A stretch of 64,000 nucleotides of DNA from Streptomyces sp. ATexAB-D23 (GCF_000373645.1 NZ_KB892009.1:77780-141779); one strand, 5' to 3'. Counted from the stretch's first letter, positions 8,314 to 17,426 are shown. The notes: generated by a model from the sequence alone, not told the origin. Program-made: numbers and translations.

Positions 8314-9150
8314 ATGCCCCAGCACACCTCCGGGTCTGACCGCGCGGCAGTACCACCGGCTGCGCGTGGCACTGTGCGCCCTCCCGCCCCGTCCTCGCTC
8401 GACGAGTTGTGGCGTTCGTACAAGACGACGGGCGACGGAAGGCTGCGGGAGCAACTGATCCTGCACTACTCGCCCCTGGTGAAGTACGTCGCCGGCCGGG
8501 TGAGTGTGGGCCTGCCGTCCAACGTCGAGCAGGCGGACTTCGTCTCCTCCGGGGTCTTCGGACTGATCGACGCGATCGAGAAGTTCGACATCGAGCGGGC
8601 GATCAAGTTCGAGACGTACGCGATCACCCGCATCCGGGGCGCGATGATCGACGAACTCCGGGCGCTGGACTGGATTCCGCGCTCCGTCCGGCAGAAGGCG
8701 CGCGCCGTGGAGCGCGCCTACGCCACCCTGGAGGCCCAGCTGCGGCGCACCCCGTCGGAGGCGGAGGTCGCGGCGGAGATGGACGTCACGCTGGATGAAC
8801 TGCACGCGGTTTTCAGCCAGTTGTCGCTGGCCAATGTGGTGGCGCTGGAGGAGCTGCTCCATGTGGGCGGCGAGGGCGGCGACCGGCTGAGTCTGATGGA
8901 CACGCTGGAGGACACCGCCGCCGACGATCCGGTGGAGGTGGCCGAGGACCGGGAGCTCAGGAGGCTGCTGGCCCGAGCGATCAACACCCTTCCGGACCGG
9001 GAGAAGACGGTCGTCACGCTCTACTACTACGAGGGCCTGACCCTTGCCGAGATCGGCAACGTGCTCGGGGTCACCGAGAGCCGCGTCAGCCAGATCCACA
9101 CCAAGTCGGTCCTCCAGCTCCGCGCGAAACTGGCCGACGCCGGCCGCTGA
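8314..9150 (+). CDS. whiG: RNA polymerase sigma factor WhiG
   Basis: Sigma factor of the sigma-28/FliA group that starts the aerial-hypha-to-spore programme in Streptomyces. The 278 residues include region 2 ([47 protein letters not shown]), region 3 ([15 protein letters not shown]) and the region 4 helix-turn-helix ([20 protein letters not shown]). Known WhiG targets are whiH and whiI, and RsiG with cyclic-di-GMP acts as its anti-sigma factor. ATG 8314 heads the conserved protein. Upstream, 8026-8313 is non-coding by codon bias; TACGCT at 8245-8250 resembles a -10 element but no good -35 was found. The gene is monocistronic. Confidence 0.97.
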   Translation: MPQHTSGSDRAAVPPAARGTVRPPAPSSLDELWRSYKTTGDGRLREQLILHYSPLVKYVAGRVSVGLPSNVEQADFVSSGVFGLIDAIEKFDIERAIKFETYAITRIRGAMIDELRALDWIPRSVRQKARAVERAYATLEAQLRRTPSEAEVAAEMDVTLDELHAVFSQLSLANVVALEELLHVGGEGGDRLSLMDTLEDTAADDPVEVAEDRELRRLLARAINTLPDREKTVVTLYYYEGLTLAEIGNVLGVTESRVSQIHTKSVLQLRAKLADAGR

Positions 9151-9357
9151 CGCAGCCGGTCCGGGGCCCTGTACGGCTGCCCGCCGCGGCTCGGACCGCC
9201 GCCGTCGGACGCCCGCCGTCCGGGGCCGCCGCCCCACACCGCACCCGAGACCGCGGCCCCCGGGCCCGCCCTCGTGCCGCCGTGCTCGCAGGTCCGGTTC
9301 GGCCACGGTTCGGGGCGCGCTCTCTCTGTTCGGCGGAGGTCGCCGTAGAGTGGAGGC

Positions 9358-9957
9358 GTGCCCAGGATTCGAGCGGCCTCCGTGGCCGAGCACCGGACCA
9401 TGCAGCGCGGCGCCCTCCTGGACGCAGCGCGCTCCCTGCTGTCCGAAGGGGGCACGGAAGCGCTGACCTTCCCCGCCCTCGCCGAACGTACGGGCCTCGC
9501 CCGGTCCTCCGTGTACGAGTACTTCCGCTCCCGCGCCGCCGTCGTCGAGGAGCTCTGCGCCGTCGACTTCCCCGTCTGGGCTGCCGAGGTGGAGACCGCG
9601 ATGGAGCGGGCGGCGACGCCCGAGGAGAAGATCGAGGCGTACGTCCGGCGTCAGCTCGACCTCGTCGGGGACCGGCGCCACCGGGCCGTGGTCGCGATCT
9701 CCGCCAGCGAACTGGACGCGGGTGCGCGCGAGAAGATCCGGGCCGCGCACGGCGGCCTCGTCGCCATGATCGTCGACGCGCTCGGCGACCTCGGCCATGA
9801 GCAGCCCCGGCTGGCGGCCATGTTGCTCCAGGGCTCCGTGGACGCCGCGGTCCGGCGTATCGAGCTGAGTGTGGCGGAGGAGCCCGGTGTCATCGCGGAC
9901 ACCGCCGTCGCCATGATCCTCAACGGCGTCCGGGGCATCGCGGCCGACCGGGGCTGA
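9358..9957 (+). CDS. TetR/AcrR family transcriptional regulator
   Basis: A 199-residue TetR-type repressor. The N-terminal helix-turn-helix is clear (LTFPALAERTGLARSSVYEYF, split around TGLARSSVYEYF at about 45-57), followed by an all-helical ligand domain typical in length. The ligand is unknown. GTG 9358 has GGAGG at 9352-9356, too close for normal ribosome binding, and TAGAGT at 9346-9351 lies just upstream. This fits a leaderless transcript, common for such genes in Streptomyces; GTG 9382 is an alternative. The 3' half overlaps the antisense peptidase reading frame. The gene lies after whiG and seems independently transcribed. Confidence 0.88.
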   Translation: MPRIRAASVAEHRTMQRGALLDAARSLLSEGGTEALTFPALAERTGLARSSVYEYFRSRAAVVEELCAVDFPVWAAEVETAMERAATPEEKIEAYVRRQLDLVGDRRHRAVVAISASELDAGAREKIRAAHGGLVAMIVDALGDLGHEQPRLAAMLLQGSVDAAVRRIELSVAEEPGVIADTAVAMILNGVRGIAADRG

Positions 9958-10715
9958 CCCCGGCGCCGCCACCGCCACCGCCCGGCGAGGACCACCAGCA
10001 CCGCGGGACAGGCCGGGCCCCCGCTGCCGGGCGCGACCGTCGGCCCGCCGCTGCCGGACGTCACGGGCCACCCACCGCCACCGGACGCCGCCCGTGCCCC
10101 GGATTCCGCTTCCGGCACCGGTACGCCGAACACCGGCAGCAGCCGTGAGGGCCCGCGCCGCAGCAGTGCGGCCGGCAGCAGCGACAGCGGGTCCAGATAC
10201 GCCTCCGCGCGGCGCAGCCCCCAGTGCAGACAGCCCGACGCGCAGTGGAACGGCCCCGCCTCCAGCACGGCCACCACCTGCCCCGCCGTGACCTCGTCGC
10301 CCTTCGCGACGAGCGGGCGCACCGGCTCGTACGTGGTCCGCAGCGGAGGGTCGCCCGTCCCGGCGACCTCGACCGAGACCACCCCGCGGCCGGCGACCTC
10401 GCCCGCGAACGAGACCCGGCCCGGCGCGGCGGCCAGCACCTCGGCGCCCGGGGCGGCGGCCAGGTCCACTCCCCGGTGCCCCCGCCCGTACACCGTGGCG
10501 GGCGGCTCCCAGCCGCGTACCACCGCGGGCCGGCCCGCCAGCGGCCAGGCCCGCGCGCCGTAGCCCGGCCCCGACGACGCCTCGGCCGTACCCGGCCGGG
10601 CCCACGCCGCCATCAGCAGGGCGAGGACGAGGGCGAGGGGCCGGCGGTACCGCCGCCGCGCGCGACGGTCCCCGTGTCGGGTCCGGGCAGTCGCCCGGCC
10701 GGATGTGATTCGCAT
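9651..10715 (-). CDS. Secreted M23 family metallopeptidase (LytM domain)
   Basis: Secreted protein with a basic N-terminus, a signal segment (LALVLALLMAAWARPG) and a LytM/M23 domain at about residues 55-175. The domain shows GHRGVDLAA, the start of the zinc-site pattern HxxxD, and HWGLR, the canonical final His-x-Gly-like motif. M23 enzymes cut peptidoglycan cross-bridges. CASGCLHWG places a Cys pair beside the active site. The open frame extends 307 bp antisense into the TetR gene, and the last 110 residues look like antisense translation. The natural end is therefore probably near 9960-10000 and a frameshift near the end is possible. The N-terminal two-thirds is well supported. Confidence 0.75.
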   Translation of the reverse strand: MRITSGRATARTRHGDRRARRRYRRPLALVLALLMAAWARPGTAEASSGPGYGARAWPLAGRPAVVRGWEPPATVYGRGHRGVDLAAAPGAEVLAAAPGRVSFAGEVAGRGVVSVEVAGTGDPPLRTTYEPVRPLVAKGDEVTAGQVVAVLEAGPFHCASGCLHWGLRRAEAYLDPLSLLPAALLRRGPSRLLPVFGVPVPEAESGARAASGGGGWPVTSGSGGPTVAPGSGGPACPAVLVVLAGRWRWRRRGQPRSAAMPRTPLRIMATAVSAMTPGSSATLSSIRRTAASTEPWSNMAASRGCSWPRSPSASTIMATRPPCAARIFSRAPASSSLAEIATTARWRRSPTRSS

Positions 10716-10765
10716 GGCACCACCGTCCCCCGCGGCCCCGGATCGCGGGGATCATGGGCCTGATC

Positions 10766-10792
10766 TGTGGACTACCAGCCGGTTGTGGACAG
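10766..10792 (-). promoter_or_regulatory. Two DnaA-box-like 9-mers upstream of rpsB
   Basis: On the minus strand, CTGTCCACA (10792-10784) matches the Streptomyces DnaA box at 8 of 9 positions and TAGTCCACA (10774-10766) at 7 of 9. They are direct repeats 18 bp apart, the same spacing as the pair at 4600-4626. They lie between the divergent M23 peptidase and rpsB. The second site is weak, so this is only a candidate. Confidence 0.3.
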
Positions 10793-10802
10793 CGCCGTCA
10801 CC

Positions 10803-10827
10803 CGGGACCCGGCGGGTCCCGTACACT
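10803..10827 (+). promoter_or_regulatory. Candidate rpsB promoter with adjacent palindrome
   Basis: TACACT at 10822-10827 is a good -10 hexamer. Directly before it is a perfect inverted repeat, CGGGACCC-GGC-GGGTCCCG (10803-10821), filling the -10/-35 spacer. No clear -35 is visible. The palindrome could be an operator on the ribosomal-protein promoter. Transcription from here would leave a leader of roughly 155 nt before rpsB. Confidence 0.4.
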
Positions 10828-10869
10828 TCTTCTGGCGATCCGGGTCACCGGGTCGACTTCGCACGCCCC

Positions 10870-10895
10870 GCCACCATCCGCTCAGCGGAGGTGGC
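10870..10895 (+). promoter_or_regulatory. Stem-loop in the rpsB leader
   Basis: GCCACC-A-TCCGC (10870-10881) pairs with GCGGA-GGTGGC (10885-10895) around a three-base loop, leaving one bulged A. It sits in the predicted 5' leader of rpsB, about 100 nt before the start codon. Many ribosomal protein operons are autoregulated through leader RNA; that this hairpin does so for S2 is inference only. Confidence 0.35.
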
Positions 10896-10991
10896 CGCGC
10901 TCCTCGGTCCCTCGTGGCACGGCGCGTCGGGGCGTCAGGCGCGACAGCAAACCTGCTGCCGCGACAACCGAGCACCTCAAGGAGTACGGCC

Positions 10992-11906
10992 ATGGCCGTC
11001 GTCACGATGCGGGAGCTGCTGGAAAGCGGCGTCCACTTCGGTCACCAGACCCGTCGCTGGAACCCGAAGATGAAGCGCTTCATCTTCACCGAGCGCAACG
11101 GCATCTACATCATCGACCTGCTCCAGTCGCTGTCGTACATCGACCGCGCCTACGAGTTCGTCAAGGAGACCGTCGCCCACGGCGGCTCCATCATGTTCGT
11201 GGGTACGAAGAAGCAGGCCCAGGAAGCCATCGCCGAGCAGGCGACGCGCGTCGGCATGCCGTACGTCAACCAGCGTTGGCTCGGTGGCATGCTCACCAAC
11301 TTCTCCACCGTCTACAAGCGCCTTCAGCGTCTGAAGGAGCTGGAGCTCATCGACTTCGAGGACGTGGCCGCCTCCGGCCTCACCAAGAAGGAGCTCCTGG
11401 TCCTCTCCCGCGAGAAGGCCAAGCTGGAGAAGACCCTCGGTGGTATCCGCGAGATGCAGAAGGTGCCGAGCGCCGTCTGGATCGTCGACACCAAGAAGGA
11501 GCACATCGCCGTCGGTGAGGCGCGCAAGCTCCACATCCCGGTCGTCGCGATCCTCGACACCAACTGCGACCCCGACGAGGTCGACTACAAGATCCCGGGC
11601 AACGACGACGCGATCCGCTCCGTCACCCTGCTCACCCGCGTGATCGCCGACGCCGTCGCCGAGGGCCTCATCGCCCGTTCCGGCGCCGCGACCGGCGACT
11701 CGAAGCCGGGCGAGAAGGCCGCCGGCGAGCCGCTCGCCGAGTGGGAGCGCGACCTGCTCGAGGGCGACAAGAAGGCCGACGCCGAGGTTCAGTCCTCCGT
11801 CGAGACCGAGAAGGACGCCGCCGCCGACGCGGAGCCGGCCGCCATCGCCGCCGAGCAGGCCGAGACCCCGGCCGAGGCTCCGGCCGCGGACGCCGAGCAG
11901 GCCTGA
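10992..11906 (+). CDS. rpsB: 30S ribosomal protein S2
   Basis: Ribosomal protein S2 (304 residues), required for assembly of the small-subunit platform and S1 binding. It opens [19 protein letters not shown], which carries the S2 signature, and continues with [36 protein letters not shown] and DTNCDPD. An acidic Ala/Glu-rich tail of about 50 residues, common in actinobacteria, makes it longer than E. coli S2 (241). ATG 10992 follows AAGGAGT at 10979-10985. It is upstream of tsf with a strong hairpin between, as in many bacteria. Confidence 0.98.
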   Translation: MAVVTMRELLESGVHFGHQTRRWNPKMKRFIFTERNGIYIIDLLQSLSYIDRAYEFVKETVAHGGSIMFVGTKKQAQEAIAEQATRVGMPYVNQRWLGGMLTNFSTVYKRLQRLKELELIDFEDVAASGLTKKELLVLSREKAKLEKTLGGIREMQKVPSAVWIVDTKKEHIAVGEARKLHIPVVAILDTNCDPDEVDYKIPGNDDAIRSVTLLTRVIADAVAEGLIARSGAATGDSKPGEKAAGEPLAEWERDLLEGDKKADAEVQSSVETEKDAAADAEPAAIAAEQAETPAEAPAADAEQA

Positions 11907-11923
11907 CACCCGTCACGGCTGAA

Positions 11924-11963
11924 GACGGCGGGGGCCGGTGCCACAAGCACCGCCCCCGCCGTC
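11924..11963 (+). terminator. Intercistronic hairpin between rpsB and tsf
   Basis: GACGGCGGGGG-C-CGGTGC (11924-11941) pairs with GCACCG-CCCCCGCCGTC (11947-11963) around a five-base loop, giving a 17-bp GC-rich stem with one bulge. It lies 15 bp after the rpsB stop and about 40 bp before tsf. It probably acts as a partial terminator, letting S2 and EF-Ts be made in different amounts. Confidence 0.65.
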
Positions 11964-12004
11964 CACCCGTAGATCTTTCAGACTTCGAGAGAGAACACAG
12001 ACTC

Positions 12005-12841
12005 ATGGCGAACTACACCGCCGCTGACGTCAAGAAGCTCCGCGAGCTCACCGGCGCCGGCATGATGGACTGCAAGAAGGCGCTCGACGAGGCCGACGGC
12101 AACGTCGACGGAGCCGTCGAGGCGCTGCGTATCAAGGGCCAGAAGGGCGTCGCCAAGCGCGAGGGCCGTTCCGCCGAGAACGGCGCGGTCGTCTCCCTCG
12201 TCTCCGAGGACAAGACGTCCGGCGTTCTGGTCGAGCTGAAGTGCGAGACGGACTTCGTCGCCAAGGGCGACAAGTTCCAGGCCGTCGCCAACGCGCTGGC
12301 CGCGCACGTCGCCGCGTCCTCCCCGGCCGACCTGGAGGCGCTCCTCGCCTCCGAGATCGAGCCCGGCAAGACCGTCCAGGCGTACGTGGACGAGGCCAAC
12401 GCCAACCTCGGCGAGAAGATCGTCCTGGACCGCTTCGCGCAGTTCCAGGGCGCCTACGTCTCCGTGTACATGCACCGCACGATGCCCGACCTGCCGCCGC
12501 AGATCGGTGTCATGGTCGAGCTGGACAAGGCCGACGCCGACCTGGCGAAGGGCCTCGCCCAGCACATCGCCGCCTTCGCGCCGAAGTACCTGGCCCGCGA
12601 GGACGTCCCGGCGGAGGTCGTCGAGGCCGAGCGTCGCGTCGCCGAGGAGACCACCCGCGCCGAGGGCAAGCCCGAGGCCGCCCTCCCGAAGATCGTCGAG
12701 GGGCGCGTCAACGGCTTCTTCAAGGAGGCCACCCTCCTCGGCCAGCCGTACGCGCTGGACAACAAGAAGTCCGTCCAGAAGGTTCTGGACGAGGCCGGTG
12801 TCACCCTGAAGCGCTTCACGCGCATCAAGGTCGGCATCTGA
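12005..12841 (+). CDS. tsf: Elongation factor Ts
   Basis: EF-Ts (278 residues), the guanine-nucleotide exchange factor that recycles EF-Tu from GDP to GTP. The N-terminal UBA-like domain has the signature KKLRELTGAGMMDCKKAL. The core contains the second signature ELKCETDFVAKGDKF, where the Asp-Phe pair contacts EF-Tu, followed by two dimerisation-type subdomains. ATG 12005 begins the canonical MANYTAADVKKL. The site before it, CGAGAGAGAAC, is purine-rich rather than a perfect Shine-Dalgarno. It follows rpsB in the conserved arrangement. Confidence 0.98.
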   Translation: MANYTAADVKKLRELTGAGMMDCKKALDEADGNVDGAVEALRIKGQKGVAKREGRSAENGAVVSLVSEDKTSGVLVELKCETDFVAKGDKFQAVANALAAHVAASSPADLEALLASEIEPGKTVQAYVDEANANLGEKIVLDRFAQFQGAYVSVYMHRTMPDLPPQIGVMVELDKADADLAKGLAQHIAAFAPKYLAREDVPAEVVEAERRVAEETTRAEGKPEAALPKIVEGRVNGFFKEATLLGQPYALDNKKSVQKVLDEAGVTLKRFTRIKVGI

Positions 12842-12928
12842 GTCCGACCGCGAAATAACGGCGGACCCCGATAGGGTCTGGTGCAGTCGACGGCCGCACA
12901 CCGCCGTACGACCGCAGATCTGACGAGG

Positions 12929-12972
12929 AGGCCATTGCCGCTGAGGGACACCAGGCCCACCGGCAATGGCCT
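12929..12972 (+). promoter_or_regulatory. Leader hairpin upstream of pyrH, candidate attenuator
   Basis: A perfect 12-bp inverted repeat (AGGCCATTGCCG at 12929-12940, CGGCAATGGCCT at 12961-12972) with a 20-nt loop lies 29 bp before the pyrH start and is followed by TCTTCG. GAGGAG just at the left arm's edge would be partly sequestered in the stem. It could terminate read-through from tsf or regulate pyrH. No pyrimidine-responsive motif is recognised. Confidence 0.5.
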
Positions 12973-13000
12973 TCTTCGTATGTGCACGAGGAGAATTCCC

Positions 13001-13777
13001 ATGAACAAGGGCGCGGACGCCGCCAAAGGTGACCACAAGCGCGAGGACGGCAAGGTGCCCGGACGCTTCATGCTGAAGCTGTCCGGAGAGGCGTTCGCCG
13101 GTGGCGGGGGTCTCGGCGTCGACCCCGACGTCGTGCACGCCATCGCCCGCGAGATCGCGGCGGTCGTCCGGGACGGCGCGCAGATCGCGATCGTCATCGG
13201 CGGCGGCAACTTCTTCCGCGGCGCCGAGCTCCAGCAGCGCGGCATGGACCGGGCCCGCTCCGACTACATGGGCATGCTCGGCACCGTGATGAACTGCCTC
13301 GCACTCCAGGACTTCCTGGAGAAGGAGGGCATCGACTCCCGCGTGCAGACCGCCATCACCATGGGCCAGGTCGCGGAGCCGTACATTCCGCTGCGTGCCG
13401 TACGGCACCTGGAGAAGGGCCGCGTCGTCATCTTCGGCGCCGGCATGGGCATGCCGTACTTCTCCACCGACACCACCGCCGCCCAGCGCGCCCTGGAGAT
13501 CGACGCGGAAGCGCTGCTCATGGGCAAGAACGGCGTGGACGGGGTCTACGACTCCGACCCGAAGACCAACCCCGCGGCGGTGAAGTTCGACGCGCTGGAG
13601 TACAGCGAGGTGCTGGCCCGCGACCTCAAGGTCGCCGATGCCACCGCCATCACGCTCTGCCGTGACAACGAGCTGCCGATCCTCGTCTTCGAGCTCACCA
13701 CCGCGGGCAATATCGCCCGCGCCGTCAAGGGTGAGAAGATCGGCACACTCGTGAGTGACCAGAGCACCCGCGCCTGA
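13001..13777 (+). CDS. pyrH: UMP kinase
   Basis: Hexameric uridylate kinase (258 residues) converting UMP plus ATP to UDP, the committed step to UTP and CTP. Amino-acid-kinase fold motifs are clear: [10 protein letters not shown] (phosphate-binding start), [36 protein letters not shown], and DGVYDSDPK near the C-terminus. ATG 13001 follows GAGGAGAA at 12988-12995. An N-terminal extension of about 20 polar residues precedes the core. It lies between tsf and frr, as in most bacteria, but has hairpins on both sides and so probably its own transcript. Confidence 0.97.
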   Translation: MNKGADAAKGDHKREDGKVPGRFMLKLSGEAFAGGGGLGVDPDVVHAIAREIAAVVRDGAQIAIVIGGGNFFRGAELQQRGMDRARSDYMGMLGTVMNCLALQDFLEKEGIDSRVQTAITMGQVAEPYIPLRAVRHLEKGRVVIFGAGMGMPYFSTDTTAAQRALEIDAEALLMGKNGVDGVYDSDPKTNPAAVKFDALEYSEVLARDLKVADATAITLCRDNELPILVFELTTAGNIARAVKGEKIGTLVSDQSTRA

Positions 13778-13782
13778 CGCGT

Positions 13783-13830
13783 GGTTCCACCGGTGAGGCC
13801 CGGTGGAACCCGGGGCGCGGAACCGCCCCG
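13783..13830 (+). terminator. Tandem hairpins after pyrH
   Basis: GGTTCCACCGG (13783-13793) and CCGGTGGAACC (13800-13810) form a perfect 11-bp stem with a six-base loop, starting 5 bp after the pyrH stop. A second stem, CGGGGCG with CGCCCCG (13811-13817 and 13824-13830), follows directly. The pair is likely a terminator between pyrH and frr. Confidence 0.65.
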
Positions 13831-13932
13831 GAAGATGGACAACGGCCTGCCGGTCGGACACCGTGCAGGTGAGGACGCGACGCAGGATCCGCTGGGCCCG
13901 CCGGGCCCGTTCAAGACACGCAGGAGCACGTG

Positions 13933-14490
13933 GTGATCGAAGAAACCCTCCTTGAGGCCGAGGAGAAGATGGAGAAGGCCGTCGTCGTTGCGAAGGAGGA
14001 CTTCGCCGCGATCCGTACCGGCCGCGCGCACCCGGCGATGTTCAACAAGATCGTCGCCGACTACTACGGTGCGCCGACCCCGATCAACCAGCTGGCCTCG
14101 TTCTCGGTGCCCGAGCCGCGTATGGCTGTGGTGACGCCGTTCGACAAGACCGCGCTGCGCAACATCGAGCAGGCCATCCGCGACTCGGACCTCGGCGTCA
14201 ACCCGAGCAACGACGGCAATATCATCCGGGTGAACTTCCCCGACCTGACCGAAGAGCGTCGTCGCGACTACATCAAGGTCGCGAAGACCAAGGCCGAGGA
14301 CTCCAAGATCTCGATCCGGGCCGTCCGCCGCAAGGCCAAGGAGACGCTCGACAAGCTGGTCAAGGACAAGGAGTCCGGCGAGGACGAGGTGCGCCGCGCC
14401 GAGAAGGAGCTCGACGACACCACCGCGAAGTACGTCGCGCAGGTGGACGAGCTGCTGAAGCACAAGGAAGCCGAGCTGCTCGAAGTCTGA
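13933..14490 (+). CDS. frr: Ribosome recycling factor
   Basis: RRF (185 residues) splits post-termination ribosomes together with EF-G. Family motifs are visible: [60 protein letters not shown] and a long C-terminal helix of the three-helix bundle. Two GTGs are adjacent; I chose 13933 because AGGAG at 13922-13926 is 6 bp from it, and this gives the standard 185-residue length. The stop overlaps cdsA (TGATG), indicating coupled translation. Confidence 0.96.
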   Translation: MIEETLLEAEEKMEKAVVVAKEDFAAIRTGRAHPAMFNKIVADYYGAPTPINQLASFSVPEPRMAVVTPFDKTALRNIEQAIRDSDLGVNPSNDGNIIRVNFPDLTEERRRDYIKVAKTKAEDSKISIRAVRRKAKETLDKLVKDKESGEDEVRRAEKELDDTTAKYVAQVDELLKHKEAELLEV

Positions 14491-15578
14491 TGAACGACTC
14501 TTCCTGGGGCGCTCCGCAGGGCGCCGGCCACCGGGTCGCGCCCGAGATGCGGGCCGCTGCGGCGGGTCCTGCATACGATGTGCATGACGCCCAGCAGACT
14601 CGGCCCATGCCCATCGTGCCGGACGTTCCCGACGCAGGTAGAGACGCTGAAGACCGTGATCACCGGGGACAGGGGGCCGGACGCCTGAGCGGCGGCCCCC
14701 TGTTCCGCGACGAGAAGCCGCAGGAGCCCATGCCCACCGCGCCGCCGCCACCCCCGCAGAAGAAGCGTGCGGGCCGGGACCTGGGATCCGCCATAGGGGT
14801 CGGCCTGGGGCTCGGTGCGCTGGTGGTCGTCTCGCTCTTCTTCGTCAAGGCCGTCTTCGTCGGCGTGATCGTGCTCGCCGTCGTCGTGGGCCTGTGGGAG
14901 CTGACCTCCCGGCTCGACGAGCGCAAGGGCATCAAGGCGCCGCTCGTGCCGCTCGCGGTCGGCGGCGCCGCGATGGTTGTCGCCGGGTACGCGCGGGGCG
15001 CCGAGGGTGCCTGGGTCGCCATGGCCCTGACCGCCCTGGCGGTGCTCGTCTGGCGGATGACGCAGCCGCCCGAGGACTACCTCAGGGACGTCACGGCCGG
15101 CGTCTTCGCCGCGTTCTACGTCCCCTTCCTGGCCACCTTCGTCGCCATGCTCCTGACCGCCGACGACGGGCCGCAGCGGGTGCTCACCTTCCTGCTGCTG
15201 ACCGTGGTCAGCGACACGGGTGCGTACGCGGTCGGCTGGCGGTTCGGCAAGCACAAGCTCGCGCCGCGCATCAGCCCCGGCAAGACCCGCGAGGGCCTGT
15301 TCGGGGCGGTCAGCTTCGCGATGGTGGCCGGCGCGCTGTGCATGCAGTTCCTGATCGACGACGGTTCCTGGTGGCAGGGGCTGCTGCTCGGGCTCGCCGT
15401 CGCGGCCAGCGCCACCCTCGGTGACCTGGGCGAGTCCATGATCAAGCGGGATCTCGGGATCAAGGACATGGGGACCCTGCTGCCCGGCCACGGCGGGATC
15501 ATGGACCGGCTGGACTCGCTGCTGCCGACCGCGCCGGTGGTCTGGCTGCTGATGGTGCTCTTCGTCGGCTCCGGCTGA
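14490..15578 (+). CDS. cdsA: Phosphatidate cytidylyltransferase (CDP-diacylglycerol synthase)
   Basis: Integral membrane enzyme making CDP-diacylglycerol from phosphatidic acid and CTP, the precursor of phosphatidylinositol, cardiolipin and phosphatidylethanolamine. The 362 residues comprise a hydrophilic, Pro-rich N-terminus of about 95 residues, then about eight membrane segments. The CdsA signature SMIKRDLGIKDMG is followed by LLPGHGGIMDRLDS near the C-terminus. ATG 14490 overlaps the frr stop. A perfect 20-bp hairpin follows the gene. Confidence 0.96.
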   Translation: MNDSSWGAPQGAGHRVAPEMRAAAAGPAYDVHDAQQTRPMPIVPDVPDAGRDAEDRDHRGQGAGRLSGGPLFRDEKPQEPMPTAPPPPPQKKRAGRDLGSAIGVGLGLGALVVVSLFFVKAVFVGVIVLAVVVGLWELTSRLDERKGIKAPLVPLAVGGAAMVVAGYARGAEGAWVAMALTALAVLVWRMTQPPEDYLRDVTAGVFAAFYVPFLATFVAMLLTADDGPQRVLTFLLLTVVSDTGAYAVGWRFGKHKLAPRISPGKTREGLFGAVSFAMVAGALCMQFLIDDGSWWQGLLLGLAVAASATLGDLGESMIKRDLGIKDMGTLLPGHGGIMDRLDSLLPTAPVVWLLMVLFVGSG

Positions 15579-15593
15579 GCGCACGGACTGTTC

Positions 15594-15638
15594 ACGCGTG
15601 AGGGTCCGCCGTCCACGGGACGGCGGACCCTCACGCGT
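15594..15638. terminator. Bidirectional terminator, 20-bp perfect stem
   Basis: Arms 15594-15613 and 15619-15638 are perfectly complementary over 20 bp with a five-base loop. It lies between the convergent cdsA and membrane-protein genes (stop ends 15578 and 15645), so it can end both transcripts. It is one of the strongest hairpins in the window. Confidence 0.85.
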
Positions 15639-15644
15639 ATGACG

Positions 15645-16172
15645 TCAGCCACGCTCCCGCAGCGCCGCGCGCATGTAGTGGTGAAGGCCCAGCGCCCGCC
15701 GGCGCATCCGCAGGATCCAGGGAATGAACGCCGCCACGAGGGCCGCCACGACCAGCGAGTACACCAGCGAACCGCGGGCGGCGCCGAGGACGAGCAGGCC
15801 GGCCGCCACCAGCCCCATGAAGCCCAGCCAGTACGGCAGCCACCTCTCACCCCGCTCGATCTTCCCCAGCTGGTCGTCCACCAGCCGCCGCATGACCGCG
15901 CGCTCCTGCGGGTCCCGGGGCACCTCGCGATGCCGGATCTTGCGGCTGAGACCGGCGATGGCGCGCGGGCCGGCCCCGGTCGCACGGCTGGTCCTGTGGC
16001 GCTGCACGGCCAGGGCGCCCATGACCACGACGGTGTACAGCACGCCCTGGACCACCCACAGGCCCGGATGCTCGTCGTGCCGGAACAGTGCCCCGAGGCC
16101 CACGCCGAGCACGAGGACCAGCAGGCCCTGTCCGGTCAGGCTGTCGCTGAACCAGTGCTTCACGGTGTGCAC
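15645..16172 (-). CDS. Predicted four-helix membrane protein, function unknown
   Basis: A 175-residue membrane protein I cannot assign to a named function. Four membrane segments are visible: [51 protein letters not shown] and [20 protein letters not shown] basic cytoplasmic loop of about 45 residues ([20 protein letters not shown]) separates the second and third. GTG 16172 is chosen because AGGAGGT at 16179-16185 is correctly spaced; the open frame extends further but loses coding bias. It is convergent with cdsA and divergent from rlmN. Confidence 0.75.
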   Translation of the reverse strand: MHTVKHWFSDSLTGQGLLVLVLGVGLGALFRHDEHPGLWVVQGVLYTVVVMGALAVQRHRTSRATGAGPRAIAGLSRKIRHREVPRDPQERAVMRRLVDDQLGKIERGERWLPYWLGFMGLVAAGLLVLGAARGSLVYSLVVAALVAAFIPWILRMRRRALGLHHYMRAALRERG

Positions 16173-16311
16173 GGCACCTACCTCCTGCGGCGTCTGCGGA
16201 ACTCCCTGTACTGGCCCGGTTACCCCCGACAGCCCGGTCCAACGGTGCTCGGGCGGCCCGGCCGGACGACGCACACGGGTACCTCCGCACGTCTGCGACA
16301 CTGGAGGAACC

Positions 16312-17418
16312 ATGCCTAAGCCCGGAGAACTCACTTTCGTCGCGCCCCGCGGAGCCAAGAAGCCGCCGCGGCACCTCGCCGACCTCACGCCCGCCGAGCG
16401 CAGGGAAGCCGTCGCCGCGATCGGCGAGAAGCCGTTCCGCGCCCAGCAGCTCTCGCAGCACTACTTCGCGCGGTACGCGCACGACCCGGCCGAGTGGACC
16501 AACATCCCGGCCGGGTCGCGGGACAAGCTCGCCGAGGCGATGTTCCCCGACCTGATGTCCGTCGTCCGCCACATCAGCTGCGACGAGGACACCACCCGCA
16601 AGACCCTGTGGAAGCTGCATGACGGGACGCTGGTCGAGTCCGTCCTGATGCGCTACCCGGAGCGGGTGACGATGTGCATCTCCTCACAGGCCGGCTGCGG
16701 GATGAACTGCCCCTTCTGCGCCACCGGGCAGGCCGGTCTCGACCGCAACCTGTCCACCGCCGAGATCGTCCACCAGATCGTGGACGGGATGCGGGCGCTG
16801 CGCGACGGCGAGGTCCCCGGCGGTCCCGCCCGGCTCTCCAACATCGTGTTCATGGGCATGGGCGAGCCGCTGGCCAACTACAACCGCGTGGTCGGCGCGA
16901 TCCGCCGGCTGACCGACCCCGAGCCCGACGGCCTCGGCCTCTCGCAGCGCGGGATCACCGTCTCCACCGTCGGCCTGGTGCCCGCGATGCTGCGGTTCGC
17001 CGACGAGGGCTTCAAATGCCGCCTCGCGGTCTCGCTGCACGCCCCCGACGACGAGCTGCGCGACACCCTCGTACCGGTGAACACCCGGTGGAAGGTGCGC
17101 GAGGTGCTGGACGCGGCGTGGGAGTACGCGGAGAAGTCCGGCCGCCGCATCTCCATCGAGTACGCGCTGATCCGTGACATCAACGACCAGGCCTGGCGCG
17201 GGGACCTGCTCGGCCGGCTCCTCAAGGGCAGGCGGGTGCACGTCAACCTCATCCCGCTGAACCCGACGCCCGGCTCGAAGTGGACGGCCTCGCGGCCCGA
17301 GGACGAGAAGGCGTTCGTCGACGCCATCGCCTCGCACGGTGTGCCGGTCACGGTCCGCGACACCCGGGGCCAGGAGATCGACGGGGCCTGCGGACAGCTG
17401 GCGGCCTCCGAGCGCTGA
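16312..17418 (+). CDS. rlmN: 23S rRNA / tRNA adenine-2 methyltransferase RlmN
   Basis: Radical-SAM enzyme that methylates C2 of A2503 in 23S rRNA and, in E. coli, A37 of some tRNAs. The CxxxCxxC cluster motif is CGMNCPFC (Cys129, Cys133, Cys136), binding a 4Fe-4S cluster and SAM. The methyl-carrying Cys lies in the C-terminal DGACGQLA. Other motifs are [10 protein letters not shown] and [14 protein letters not shown]. The 368 residues fit the family. ATG 16312 follows GGAGGAAC at 16303-16310. It is divergent from the membrane protein and ends at a hairpin. Confidence 0.96.
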   Translation: MPKPGELTFVAPRGAKKPPRHLADLTPAERREAVAAIGEKPFRAQQLSQHYFARYAHDPAEWTNIPAGSRDKLAEAMFPDLMSVVRHISCDEDTTRKTLWKLHDGTLVESVLMRYPERVTMCISSQAGCGMNCPFCATGQAGLDRNLSTAEIVHQIVDGMRALRDGEVPGGPARLSNIVFMGMGEPLANYNRVVGAIRRLTDPEPDGLGLSQRGITVSTVGLVPAMLRFADEGFKCRLAVSLHAPDDELRDTLVPVNTRWKVREVLDAAWEYAEKSGRRISIEYALIRDINDQAWRGDLLGRLLKGRRVHVNLIPLNPTPGSKWTASRPEDEKAFVDAIASHGVPVTVRDTRGQEIDGACGQLAASER

Positions 17419-17426
17419 GGCCGGGA

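Noticed and set aside
8048..8458. Possible small gene between dprA and whiG
   Set aside because: It runs out of frame into whiG, has poor codon bias and no conserved motif.
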